A DNA stretch of 64,000 nucleotides from Achromobacter marplatensis. Lineage in GTDB: Bacteria > Pseudomonadota > Gammaproteobacteria > Burkholderiales > Burkholderiaceae_B. The stretch's first letter is position 1. Every line of letters begins with the position of its first letter. Below, piece by piece: positions 20,166 to 28,569 of this stretch. The notes under the pieces are model-generated. The model saw nothing but the letters and a program-made list of their open reading frames with translations. It did not search any database and was not told where the DNA came from. The DNA is taken from NCBI RefSeq assembly GCF_002209535.1, contig NZ_NJIG01000007.1:62001-126000 (forward strand), given 5' to 3'. The position numbers and the translations under genes were made by a program.

Positions 20166-21071
20166 TCAGAAACGCAGCTTGGGATCCAGCGCATCGCGCA
20201 GGCTGTCGCCCAGCAGATTGAAGGCCAGCACGATGAAGAAGATCGTCATCGTGGGTATGGTGGAAATGTGCGGGAAGATCTGCAGGAACTTGCGGCCGTC
20301 GGCGGCCATGCTGCCCAGCTCGGCAAACGGCGGCTGCGGGCCCAGGCCCAGGAACGACAGCACCGAACCCAGCAGGATCGTGTGGCCCAGCTGCAGGGTC
20401 GCGTAGATCATCAGCATGGACGAGCAGTTCGGCAGCAGGTAGCGCGTGATCAGGTAGAAGTTGCCGAAGCCCATGGCATGGCCCGCTTCCATGTATTCCT
20501 GCTTCATCACCACCATGGCGGAACCGCGCGCGATGCGCGCCATGCCCGGGATGGCCGACACGCCCAGCGCCAGCACCATCGACAAGGTGCCGGGCCCCAG
20601 CAGCGCCGACAGGCTCAGGCCGAACAGGATGGCCGGAAACGACAGCAGCACGTCCACGACGCGCATGATCACGCCTTCCAGCGGCCGGTAATACGCCGCC
20701 AGGATGCCCAGGACGGCGCCGATGCCCGAGCCGCCGATCACCGCCAGCACGCTCAGCATCAGGGTCGCGCGGATGCCGTAGATGATGCGCGACAGGATGT
20801 CGCGGCCTTGCACGTCGGTGCCCAGCAGATAGGTGATGCCGTCGGACGACATCCAGCCCGGGAGCTTGCGTGCGATGGCCATGTTGGTGGCGTACGGGTC
20901 GTGCGGCGCCAGCCAGGGCGCGAACAGCGCGGTCAGCACGATGGCGATCACCGCCAGCAGCGACAGCAGCAGAATGGGATCGCGGCGCAGCCGTTCGGCG
21001 ATGCGCGCCAGCGGCGTGGCCATGGCCTGGGGCGGCAATGCGCCCATGGAGGAGGTCGAGCCTGCGCTCAT
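20166..21071 (-). CDS. ABC transporter permease, DppC-like
   Basis: 301-residue inner-membrane protein. It has the DppC order: first membrane segment (about residues 28-50), then LLGTDVQGRDILSRIIYGIR, then the permease domain with the loop YMEAGHAMGFGNF, ending FNLLGDSLRDALDPKLRF. ATG 21071 overlaps the TGA of the upstream permease in a TCAT (ATGA on the coding strand) junction at 21068-21071, so the pair is translationally coupled. Confidence 0.94.
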   Translation of the reverse strand: MSAGSTSSMGALPPQAMATPLARIAERLRRDPILLLSLLAVIAIVLTALFAPWLAPHDPYATNMAIARKLPGWMSSDGITYLLGTDVQGRDILSRIIYGIRATLMLSVLAVIGGSGIGAVLGILAAYYRPLEGVIMRVVDVLLSFPAILFGLSLSALLGPGTLSMVLALGVSAIPGMARIARGSAMVVMKQEYMEAGHAMGFGNFYLITRYLLPNCSSMLMIYATLQLGHTILLGSVLSFLGLGPQPPFAELGSMAADGRKFLQIFPHISTIPTMTIFFIVLAFNLLGDSLRDALDPKLRF

Positions 21072-22006
21072 GATTTTTGTCCCCGCGGATCCAGGTAGCC
21101 GTAGAGCAGATCCACGATCAGGTTGATGAAGATGAAGCCCAGCGCCGTCACCAGGATCGCGCCCTGGGCCAGCGGGAAGTCGCCGGCGAAGATGGCGCCC
21201 ACCGCCATGCGGCCCACGCCGGGCCACGAATAGATCTGTTCGGTCACCACTGCGCCGCCCAGCAGGTTGCCCACTTGCAGGCCCACCAGCGTCACGATCG
21301 GCAGCAGCGCGTTGCGCAGCGCATGGCGCAGCACCACGCGGGGTTCGCCCGCCCCTTTGGCGCGTGCGGTGCGCACGTAGTCGCCGCTAAGCGTTTCGAT
21401 GACCGCGGTGCGCGTGATGCGCGCCACCGGCCCGATCAGCACCGACCCCAGCGTCAGCGCGGGCAGGGCGATGGACTCCAGCCCGGCCAGCGTCCACAAG
21501 GGGCCGTTGCGGCCGATGTAGGGCAGGATGCCGGCGCCGCCCACGTGCTGAACCAGCAGCAGGCCCACCCAGAACACGGGTAGCGACACGCCGACGACGG
21601 ACAGGGTCATGACGAAGCGGTCGATCAGCTTGCCGCGGCGGTAGGCGGCCAGCGTGCCCAGCAGGATCGCCAGCGGAATCGACCAGATCACGCTGGCCAG
21701 CATCAATTCGACCGTGGCCCCGATGGTGCCGCCGATCTCGTCGATCACGGGCACGTTCGAGATCATCGAGCGGCCCAGGTCCAGATGCGCCAGGCGCCAC
21801 ATGTAGCCGGTCAACTGCACCAGCAGCGGCTTGTCCAGGCCCAGCTCCTGGCGCACCTGTGCCAGCTCGTCGGCGGTGGCGGTCGGACCGGCGATGACGG
21901 CAGCGGGATCAGCGGGGGCCACTTGCAGCAGCACAAAGCACACCACGATCACGCCCAACAGAACCGGCAAGGAAATGGTGAGGCGGTTGAGCAGTTGCCG
22001 GATCAT
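21068..22006 (-). CDS. ABC transporter permease, DppB-like
   Basis: 312-residue inner-membrane protein, first gene of the minus-strand transporter operon. The N-terminal hydrophobic segment starts right after MIRQLLNRLT. The loop YVRTARAKGAGEPRV and the closing SWPGVGRMAVGAIFAGDFPL region are typical DppB. ATG 22006 has GGAG 7-8 nt upstream; the frame is open for a further 100 codons without homology. The operon runs permease B, permease C, binding protein, amidohydrolase, ATPase (22006 to 15243). Confidence 0.93.
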   Translation of the reverse strand: MIRQLLNRLTISLPVLLGVIVVCFVLLQVAPADPAAVIAGPTATADELAQVRQELGLDKPLLVQLTGYMWRLAHLDLGRSMISNVPVIDEIGGTIGATVELMLASVIWSIPLAILLGTLAAYRRGKLIDRFVMTLSVVGVSLPVFWVGLLLVQHVGGAGILPYIGRNGPLWTLAGLESIALPALTLGSVLIGPVARITRTAVIETLSGDYVRTARAKGAGEPRVVLRHALRNALLPIVTLVGLQVGNLLGGAVVTEQIYSWPGVGRMAVGAIFAGDFPLAQGAILVTALGFIFINLIVDLLYGYLDPRGQKS

Positions 22007-22408
22007 GCGACGCAGGCTCCGGTCGCGGGATTCGGCCTGCCGGCGCGGCTGCCCGGTGCGGGCTGTGCGTGGGCAGGGGGAACGGATCTCGGCATAAAAC
22101 AACCTCTCTTGGTGCGCCCGGGGGCTTACGGTGGTCGAAGAATGCCAGTGCGCCCGGGCCGCGTGGACCCAGGGAAATCCACTATGGAGCCATTTGGACG
22201 CAGCGCGACCGAAGCCCCGCAAGCGGTTGATTTCTAATGAATTTCCGGAATTTCCGGCGCCACCGGAAAGCGCATCCGATAACGGGGTGTTATGACGCCT
22301 GCGCAAAGATTGATAGCCGGGGAGCGGCCGCCCGGGACGGCCCCGCGAGTGCGCTGCTAGACTGCCTGCGGCCCTACGATTGATTGAACCCTTTCAGGCA
22401 GTGATCCC
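22007..22408. promoter_or_regulatory. 402-bp divergent intergenic region with stacked palindromes
   Basis: No convincing gene lies here. It separates the transporter operon (minus) from the second cyclodeaminase-family gene (plus). It contains a TTCCGG-based cluster: ATTTCCGGAA (22241-22250), directly followed by TTTCCGG (22251-22257) and its inverted partner CCGGAAA (22263-22269). It also contains ATAAC (22279-22283) facing GTTAT (22289-22293). These look like operator half-sites for one or two regulators. Promoter boxes could not be assigned with confidence. Confidence 0.5.
22362..22401 (+). promoter_or_regulatory. Leader hairpin covering the ribosome-binding region of the next gene
   Basis: CTGCCTG (22362-22368) and CAGGCAG (22395-22401) are perfect 7-bp inverted arms separated by 26 nt. 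The right arm contains the AGG that is the only Shine-Dalgarno candidate for ATG 22409. Whether it regulates translation is inference. Confidence 0.4.
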
Positions 22409-23365
22409 ATGCGCTTCATCGACACGGAACAGACCCGGGACGCCCTGTCCTTCGACGCCGTTATCCCCGCCCTGCGCGACGCCTTCCGCGAGGGCGCCAC
22501 GGTGCCCGGGCGGCACGTCCACGCCATCCAGTCCGGCACCGCCCACGGCACCTCGCTGATCATGCCGGCCTGGAGCGACCGCGGCTATTTCGGCGTGAAG
22601 ATCATCAACATCTTTCCCGAGAACACCCACCTGGGCCTGCCCGGCCTGCACGCCACGTACAACCTGTACAGCGCCAAGACCGGCGTGCCGATTGCCCAGG
22701 TGGACGGCGACATCGTCACCGTCTACCGCACCGCCGGCGCCGCGGCGCTGGGTGCGGACTACCTGGCCCGCCAGGACGCCAGCACGCTTTTGATCGTGGG
22801 CTCGGGCCGCATCGCCGGCCTGGTCGCGCAGGCCATGCGCACCGTACGCCCGATCCAGCGCGTGCTGGTGTGGAACGTGCGGGCGGCGGGCGCCGAATCG
22901 CTGGCGGCAAGCTTGCGCGAACAAGGCTTTGACGCCCAGGCCACGACCGACCTGGAAGCGGCCACGCGCCAGGCGGACATCATCAGCTGCGCCACCTTGT
23001 CCACCGTGCCCCTGATCCACGGCGCCTGGCTGCGTCCCGGCACTCACCTGGACCTGATCGGCAGCTTCAAGCCGGAAATGCGCGAGACGGATGCCGCCTG
23101 TTTCGACGGCACGACGGTCTATGTGGACACCGACGAAGCGCCCACCAAGTCCGGCGACCTGCTGGCCGCCTTCGAGGCCGGCGTGCTGACGCGCGAAGCC
23201 ATCCAGGGTGATTTGCACCAGCTGACGACGGGCCAACGCCCGGGCCGCCGCAATGCGCAGGGAATCACCGTGTTCAAGGCGGTAGGCAGCGCGCTGGAAG
23301 ACCTGACGCTGGCCACGCTGGTCTATGAAGCGGTGCACGATTCGGACAGTACCGAAGCATCGTAG
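22409..23365 (+). CDS. Ornithine cyclodeaminase / mu-crystallin family protein
   Basis: 318-residue NAD(P)-binding protein. The family core is clear: FGVKIINIFPENTHLGLPGL (carrying the conserved Lys), the Rossmann site LLIVGSGRIAGLVAQAM, and late LDLIGSFKPEMRETD with D in TVYVDTDEAP. The shorter length points to the branch that contains ketimine or delta1-pyrroline-2-carboxylate reductases and alanine-dehydrogenase-like enzymes rather than true ornithine cyclodeaminase. It is divergent from the amidohydrolase/ABC operon and may process an imino acid from that pathway or from D-amino acids. The substrate is unproven. Confidence 0.88.
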   Translation: MRFIDTEQTRDALSFDAVIPALRDAFREGATVPGRHVHAIQSGTAHGTSLIMPAWSDRGYFGVKIINIFPENTHLGLPGLHATYNLYSAKTGVPIAQVDGDIVTVYRTAGAAALGADYLARQDASTLLIVGSGRIAGLVAQAMRTVRPIQRVLVWNVRAAGAESLAASLREQGFDAQATTDLEAATRQADIISCATLSTVPLIHGAWLRPGTHLDLIGSFKPEMRETDAACFDGTTVYVDTDEAPTKSGDLLAAFEAGVLTREAIQGDLHQLTTGQRPGRRNAQGITVFKAVGSALEDLTLATLVYEAVHDSDSTEAS

Positions 23366-23541
23366 GATGGGTGAAGCGCGAGAGTCCAGGCGCAAGAACG
23401 CTGACGTGCAACGCGCGCAACCCATCAGGCAGCGCTGCCGTTCTAAACGGCTTCAGTCATGGTATCGCCGCTGCTTGATGGGTTGCGCGCGCTTGGCGTC
23501 TTGTCTTTGCGTTGAACCTCTCGCGCTCCACCCATCCTACG
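23361..23541. repeat. REP-like nested palindromic element
   Basis: 181-bp element between convergent genes. The outer arms CGTAGGATGGGTGAAGCGCG.. (23361-23384) and 23518-23541 are inverted copies with one mismatch in 24. The inner arms CGCGCGCAACCCATCA (23412-23427) and its exact inverse (23476-23491) are nested within. The whole can fold as one long interrupted hairpin. Its left edge overlaps the last codon and stop of the preceding gene. It likely terminates transcription from both sides. A single-arm relative lies at 15179-15245. Confidence 0.85.
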
Positions 23542-23573
23542 ACCGGCCTCGCAGACGCGGCTCACGTTCGGAA

Positions 23574-24248
23574 TCAGGGCTGGCGGTCCGGGTGTTGATC
23601 CAGGTTCACGCCCATCATCATGCCGCCCCCGCCACCCTGCCCCCCCCCTTCGCCGCCCCCGCCTGATTTCGCGCCGCCGCCGCCGTCGCCTTTGCCGCGC
23701 GCGGTCGAAGATGGCCGCGCGGGGCCCTGCTTGGGGATCTCAAGCGTTGCGGATACCGGTTCCAGGTCCAGGACCTGGCGGATGAAATCGCGCAGCGACA
23801 CCACCAGTTCGGCCGTGTGCACGGGGCGCCCCGCTACCAGGTCGGCTGCCGCCTTGGCCGCCAGCCGCACCTGCTCTTCCGTGCCCAGCAGGATGATGTC
23901 GGACAGTGCCGCTTCGGCTGCGTCGCGCATGCGGCGCGCGCGTTCGCCGCTGGGCCAGTCGGGCTCGGCGTCGCCCCCCGCCTGTGGCTCTCCCGCCGCC
24001 TGCCGTTTCACATCGCGCAGATGCCGGGGGTCTACCGCCAGGTTGCCAGTGAAAGACCCGCCCAGCGTCTTGTAGGCCGCGATCAAGGTGCGCAGCCGTT
24101 CGTTGATCTGTCGGTTCTCGCGCGCGCGGCGTTGCTGGATGGTCTGCATCACCAGCAAGCGGATGCCCACGCCGATCAGCGTGATCAGCGCCAAGCCCAG
24201 CAGTGTCGACAGCAGGCCCTGCCAGGAACTGAAATCCAGATTACGCAT
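23574..24248 (-). CDS. Membrane-anchored protein with Gly-rich tail, unknown function
   Basis: 224 residues. One N-terminal transmembrane segment (about residues 10-34, LLSTLLGLALITLIGVGIRLLV) is followed by a charged coiled region (QQRRARENRQINERLRTL) and a helical domain containing LLGTEEQVRLAAKAAADLVAG. The C-terminal 45 residues are almost all Gly with Met, Lys and Ser, including GGGGGMMMGVN. The topology suggests a cytoplasmic domain. I do not recognise a characterised family. It converges with the cyclodeaminase-family gene across the REP-like element and lies 21 bp after the LysR gene on the same strand. Confidence 0.75.
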   Translation of the reverse strand: MRNLDFSSWQGLLSTLLGLALITLIGVGIRLLVMQTIQQRRARENRQINERLRTLIAAYKTLGGSFTGNLAVDPRHLRDVKRQAAGEPQAGGDAEPDWPSGERARRMRDAAEAALSDIILLGTEEQVRLAAKAAADLVAGRPVHTAELVVSLRDFIRQVLDLEPVSATLEIPKQGPARPSSTARGKGDGGGGAKSGGGGEGGGQGGGGGMMMGVNLDQHPDRQP

Positions 24249-24269
24249 GCGATGGGCTCCCGGGTCGCG

Positions 24270-25205
24270 TCAACCGCCGGCCAATCCCACCGGCAGGTGT
24301 TCGCGCATGATCTCGATGAATCGGCGCAGCCGCGCCGGCTGGAAACGCGACGGCGCATAGACCAGGGACACCGGCAGCGGATCCGCCTGCCACTGCGGCG
24401 CCAGATGCACCAGCCGGCCCGCGGCCAGGTCGTCCTGCATCGCCCAGGCCGACCCCAGCGCCACGCCCAGCCCCAGCACCGCGGCCTTGCGCAGCGCATG
24501 CAAACCGTCGGTGGACAGGCGGGGCTGGATGCCGAATCGTTCAGACTCGCCTGAACCGCAATGCGTCAGGCTCACTTCGGTTCGGTAGAAGGTGCGCAGC
24601 GCCAGCCAGGGCAGGCGCGCCAGTTCGGCGGGCTGCTGCGGCACCGGCGCGCCTTGCAGCAAGTCAGGTGACGCAATCACGATGCGCGGGACGTGGCCCA
24701 GTTTCACGGCGATCACCGAGGGATCCGTCACCGGCCCCACGCGGATCGCGCAATCGACGTTCTCGGCGATCAGGTCGGGCATGCGGTCATGCAGCAGCCA
24801 TTCCACCCGCATGTTCGGATACTGCTGCAGGTACTTCGCCAACGGCTCGACGAACTGGTCCTGCCCGAACGCATGCGGCGCCACCACGCGCAAGGTGCCG
24901 ATGGGCTCGTCGCCCGCGCCGCGCACCTCGCTTTCGAACGATTGCCACGTAGCGATCAGTTCCTTCGCGCGTTCATAGCAGCGCTGGCCGTCTTCCGTGA
25001 GCCGGATCGCGTGGGTGGACCGTTGCAGCAGCCGCACGCCCATCGTGCGTTCCAGCAATTGCAGGCGCCGGCTGACGGTGGGCTGCGTGCCGCCCATCTG
25101 CGCGGCGGCGGCCGACAAGCTGCCGGCCTCGACGATGCGTACGAACGTTTCGATCAAAAGGAGGCGGTCCGTGCCGGCCGCGGCGTTCAGGGCGGGGGTG
25201 CTCAT
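24270..25205 (-). CDS. LysR-family regulator, divergent from an MFS exporter
   Basis: 311-residue LysR protein. The helix-turn-helix covers about residues 18-75 (IVEAGSLSAAAAQMGG, then QPTVSRRLQLLERTMG). The substrate-binding domain is complete. ATG 25205 was chosen because homology begins shortly after. A perfect palindrome with a T-N11-A core overlaps this start codon, as expected for an autoregulatory LysR site. The divergent MFS gene is the probable target. Confidence 0.9.
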   Translation of the reverse strand: MSTPALNAAAGTDRLLLIETFVRIVEAGSLSAAAAQMGGTQPTVSRRLQLLERTMGVRLLQRSTHAIRLTEDGQRCYERAKELIATWQSFESEVRGAGDEPIGTLRVVAPHAFGQDQFVEPLAKYLQQYPNMRVEWLLHDRMPDLIAENVDCAIRVGPVTDPSVIAVKLGHVPRIVIASPDLLQGAPVPQQPAELARLPWLALRTFYRTEVSLTHCGSGESERFGIQPRLSTDGLHALRKAAVLGLGVALGSAWAMQDDLAAGRLVHLAPQWQADPLPVSLVYAPSRFQPARLRRFIEIMREHLPVGLAGG

Positions 25206-25218
25206 ACGTCTATCGTAT
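25204..25218. promoter_or_regulatory. LysR-type binding box (ATACG-N5-CGTAT)
   Basis: A perfect 5-bp inverted repeat around a 5-bp spacer, with T at 25205 and A at 25217 forming the T-N11-A core of LysR operators. It overlaps the start codon of the minus-strand LysR gene and lies about 85 bp before the divergent MFS gene. Binding is inferred, not shown. Confidence 0.55.
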
Positions 25219-25302
25219 AACGGATGTACCTCGGGATCGGCTACCAAAACCGCGGTGCGGCGCCCAGAATCTGCCCCGTACCTGATCCACCGGATAGCCA
25301 TC

Positions 25303-26523
25303 ATGTCATCTCGAACTTCCTCCACCACCCTGTCGCGCGGCCTGGTCCTGCTGCTTGCCGTCGGCGCAGGCCTGTCGGTTGCGTCCCTGTATTACAGCCA
25401 GCCCATGCTGGGCGTGCTGGGCGCCGACATCCACGCCAGCGCCGAAACGCTGGGCTGGATTCCCACCCTGACGCAGCTGGGCTATGCCTTCGGCATCCTG
25501 ATGCTGGCGCCGCTGGGCGACCGCCACGACAGAAAACGCATCATCCTGATCAAGGCCGCCGTGCTGAGCCTGGCCCTGCTGTCGGCCGCCGTGTCGCCGT
25601 CCATCGGCGTGCTGCTGGCGGCCAGCTTCGTGGTGGGCCTGTCGGCCACGCTGGCGCAAGACATCGTGCCGGCGGCCGCCCATCTGGCGCCTGCTGAAGC
25701 CCGTGGCAAGATCGTCGGCACGGTCATGACCGGCCTGCTGCTGGGCATCCTGCTGTCGCGCGTGGTCAGCGGTTTCGTGGCCGAACAGTTCGGCTGGCGA
25801 GCGATGTTCGTGGCGGCTGCCGTAACCATCGTGGCGCTGGGTGTCGCGCTTTCGCGGGGCCTGCCAAGTTTCGTGCCCTCGACGCAACTGGCGTACCGCG
25901 CCCTGCTGGGATCGCTGGCGACCTTGTGGCGCCAGCATCCCGGGCTGCGCCGCGCCGCCATGGCGCAAGGCCTGCTGTCCCTGGGCTTCAGCGCATTCTG
26001 GTCGACCCTGGCCGTGATGCTGCACGGCGCGCCCTTCCATCTGGGTGCGGGCGCGGCTGGCGCGTTTGGCCTGGCCGGTGCAGCCGGCGCCCTGGCCGCG
26101 CCACTGGCCGGACGCGTGGCGGACACCCGTGGCCCGATGGCCGTCGCCAGCCTGGGCGCAGGGCTGACGATGGTGTCGTTTGCCGCCATGCTGTTTTTGC
26201 CGCTGCTGTCGCCGCATGCCGCACTGTGGTTGATCGCGGGCAGCGCCGTCGGCTTCGACCTGGGCATCCAGACCTCGCTGATCGCGCACCAGAGCATCGT
26301 CTACGGCATCGACCCCGCTGCCCGCAGCCGGCTCAACGCCATCCTGATGACGGGCGTGTTCATCGGCATGGCCGCCGGCGGCGCGCTGGGCAGCCTGGCG
26401 CTGGCGCACTGGGGATGGACCGGCGTCACGCTGGTCGCAGCCAGCGCGGCGGCCGTGGCGCTGGCCCTGCGGTTGCGCCCCGGCGTCACCCGCAACGGCC
26501 ACCCCAGCCGCTACGCGGCGTAG
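25303..26523 (+). CDS. Major facilitator superfamily transporter, AraJ/sugar-efflux-like
   Basis: 406-residue protein with twelve likely membrane segments. It has the SLYYSQPMLGVLGAD opening and the loop-2 motif LAPLGDRHDRKRII typical of this drug/metabolite exporter subgroup (DHA1-like), and a second-half VADTRGPMAVASLG. ATG 25303 was chosen where homology begins; the frame is open further upstream through the LysR gene. Divergent from the LysR gene, probably under its control. The substrate is unknown. The gene ends with a GGCCTAGGCC palindrome (about 26524) before the convergent gene. Confidence 0.9.
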   Translation: MSSRTSSTTLSRGLVLLLAVGAGLSVASLYYSQPMLGVLGADIHASAETLGWIPTLTQLGYAFGILMLAPLGDRHDRKRIILIKAAVLSLALLSAAVSPSIGVLLAASFVVGLSATLAQDIVPAAAHLAPAEARGKIVGTVMTGLLLGILLSRVVSGFVAEQFGWRAMFVAAAVTIVALGVALSRGLPSFVPSTQLAYRALLGSLATLWRQHPGLRRAAMAQGLLSLGFSAFWSTLAVMLHGAPFHLGAGAAGAFGLAGAAGALAAPLAGRVADTRGPMAVASLGAGLTMVSFAAMLFLPLLSPHAALWLIAGSAVGFDLGIQTSLIAHQSIVYGIDPAARSRLNAILMTGVFIGMAAGGALGSLALAHWGWTGVTLVAASAAAVALALRLRPGVTRNGHPSRYAA

Positions 26524-26553
26524 GGCCTAGGCCAGCCCGCGACGCGTTGGCCG

Positions 26554-27447
26554 TTATTCCGGCTTGTTGATCTCGTCGGCCGTGATGATCTCGGCCACCA
26601 GCACCTGGCCGGGGCCGTCCAGGTAATACTCTTCCTTGGCAGGATCGCGCAGCTTCATGAAGGCGTTTTCGCCGATCTGCATCGTGTGGCCGGCAGCCAG
26701 CTCGGCACCGCTCTCACGCAGGTATCCCATGATGTTGTTGAACATGTTCGAGTAGGTCTCGCCTTCGTGGTGGCCGCGGGCCAACGCCGCGAAGTCGGGC
26801 AGGCCGAACGCGTCGCCGCCGTACGTGCGCATCCAAACGCCGTCCACGCCTTCGACCTCATATTTCACCAAGCCGCAATACAGCATGTTCAGCGGCAGCG
26901 TGCGCAAGAGATCAAGGCTTTCTTCGCCCAGCGATTCGGCGTCGAACACGCCGGCGGGCAGCGAGGTGTGCGCATGCTCGTTCAGCACGGCCATCGCCCC
27001 GAAGCCCGTCAACGCGCCCGCCACGGCGGCCAGCGCCACATATTGCTCCAGCGGGTCTTCTTCAAAGCCGGCGTAGTACAGGATGATGTGGCTGGCGTGG
27101 CCGCGGATCTCGTCTTTCACCGTGCCCGGGTAATGCGCGGGCGCCACGCAGGCTTCCAGCGAGTCGTTGGGATAGGGTGCGTTAAAGCCCACCATCCGCA
27201 CGACATGCTTGTCCCAACCGACCAGGCCCAGGAACTCCGGCATGTCGGGCGCGATCTCGGCGCGCGCCTGGCCCATCGACGGGTGATAGGCGCGCAGCGC
27301 CGCCGTCAACGTGTCTTCGGCGATCGCCAGCGGCGCGGCGAACAGCACCTGCAAGCTCAGGGGATTCTCGATGGCGGGGTTGGCGGACAGCGCGCGGGCG
27401 TCAGCGGTTTCTTCGTTGCGGCCAAAGAAACGGGAGAAGATGCTCAT
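26554..27447 (-). CDS. DUF4261 domain protein
   Basis: 297-residue soluble protein beginning MSIFSRFFGRNEE. The central part (LSLQVLFAAPLAIAEDTLTA, later FEEDPLEQYVALAAVAGAL) and the C-terminal WMRTYGGDAFGLPDFAAL resemble DUF4261 proteins, which often follow a short FxxLFGR-type leader. The function of this family is not known to me. ATG 27447 was preferred over the open frame back to 27528. It is transcribed from the same strand as the LysR gene that ends at 27532 but is probably a separate unit. Confidence 0.7.
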   Translation of the reverse strand: MSIFSRFFGRNEETADARALSANPAIENPLSLQVLFAAPLAIAEDTLTAALRAYHPSMGQARAEIAPDMPEFLGLVGWDKHVVRMVGFNAPYPNDSLEACVAPAHYPGTVKDEIRGHASHIILYYAGFEEDPLEQYVALAAVAGALTGFGAMAVLNEHAHTSLPAGVFDAESLGEESLDLLRTLPLNMLYCGLVKYEVEGVDGVWMRTYGGDAFGLPDFAALARGHHEGETYSNMFNNIMGYLRESGAELAAGHTMQIGENAFMKLRDPAKEEYYLDGPGQVLVAEIITADEINKPE

Positions 27448-27531
27448 GATTCGGGACCTGGAAAATAAACGGGGGCAGTATACGGTTGCCCCTTCGGTCC
27501 GCCGCGCCACTGTCGCCAATGGACACATCTC

Positions 27532-28446
27532 TCACCGCGCGGCCGGCTCCAGGAAGCCATCCTTGCCGATGGTCTCCACCACGTAGTCGATGAAGGATTT
27601 GATGCGCGATGAGATCGCCGTATTGCGGTAGTACACCGCATTGATCGGCTGCCTGACGTCCTGCGTCTGCTTGACCAGCACCTGCTGCAGCGCGCCGCTG
27701 GCGCGGTCGCCACGCGTCATGAAATCCGACAGGCACACCACGCCGCCATCGTTCAACGCCAACTGCCGCAACGTTTCGCCGCTGAAGGCGCGCACGCCCG
27801 GTTTCACGTGCAAAGGCTGGCCATCGATATCCAGCAACGGCCATTCGTTCAGCGATTCCAGCTGCGAGAAACCCAGCAGCGTATGCGAAGCCAGGTCCGC
27901 CACGCGCTTGGGCGTGCCGCGCGCGGCCAGATACGCCGGGCTGGCCAGGACGCGCACCCGGCTTGCGCCCAGCGGCACCGCATGCAGCGACGAATCCTTC
28001 AGCCGCCCGATGCGGATGGCCAGGTCCGTGCGGCGTTCCAGCAGGTCGATGTTGCCTTCGTTGCTGTTGAGCTCCAGCTCCACCTGCGGATAGCGCTTGC
28101 GGTAGCCGGGCACCAGCGGCGCAATCACATGCAGCATGAAGGGCGACGCCGCGTCCACCCGCAGCAGCCCGGCGGGCTGGTTGCGGCGCACGTTCATCAG
28201 TTCTTCGGTTTCCTCCACCGACGCCACGATCCGCCGCACCTGCTCCAGGTACGTCTTGCCCTCTTCGGTCAGCTCCAGCCGGCGCGTCGTGCGGCGCATC
28301 AGCGTGGTCTGCAGCTTCTCTTCCAGCCGGCTCATCGTGCGGCTGGTGGCGGAAATGGTCTGCCCCAGCACGTCGGCGGCGGCGGTGATGGACCCGCTGT
28401 CGACCACGGCGATAAAGACCTGCATTTCGTCGAGTGTGGTTTTCAT
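27532..28446 (-). CDS. LysR-family regulator, YafC-like
   Basis: 304-residue LysR protein. The helix-turn-helix is at the N-terminus (TLDEMQVFIAVVDSGSITAAA, then ISATSRTMSRLEEKL), followed by the substrate-binding domain. It is divergent from dkgB, the same pairing as yafC-dkgB of enterobacteria. An ATAA-N6-TTAT sequence (28445-28458) overlaps its start codon and could be its operator. Confidence 0.88.
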   Translation of the reverse strand: MKTTLDEMQVFIAVVDSGSITAAADVLGQTISATSRTMSRLEEKLQTTLMRRTTRRLELTEEGKTYLEQVRRIVASVEETEELMNVRRNQPAGLLRVDAASPFMLHVIAPLVPGYRKRYPQVELELNSNEGNIDLLERRTDLAIRIGRLKDSSLHAVPLGASRVRVLASPAYLAARGTPKRVADLASHTLLGFSQLESLNEWPLLDIDGQPLHVKPGVRAFSGETLRQLALNDGGVVCLSDFMTRGDRASGALQQVLVKQTQDVRQPINAVYYRNTAISSRIKSFIDYVVETIGKDGFLEPAAR

Positions 28447-28569
28447 AATTGACGTTATATCAAAAGTCTTTCGCCAATACAGGGCTTTTTCCGCAAGTAT
28501 CGCGCGGGCACACTAGCTGCATTCCCGGGCAACATCGTCCGGCCCCGCATACCCACCATGGAGTTTTAC

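Noticed and set aside
26524-26560. Rho-independent terminator at GGCCTAGGCC
   Set aside because: The palindrome has no loop of suitable size and no T-tract.
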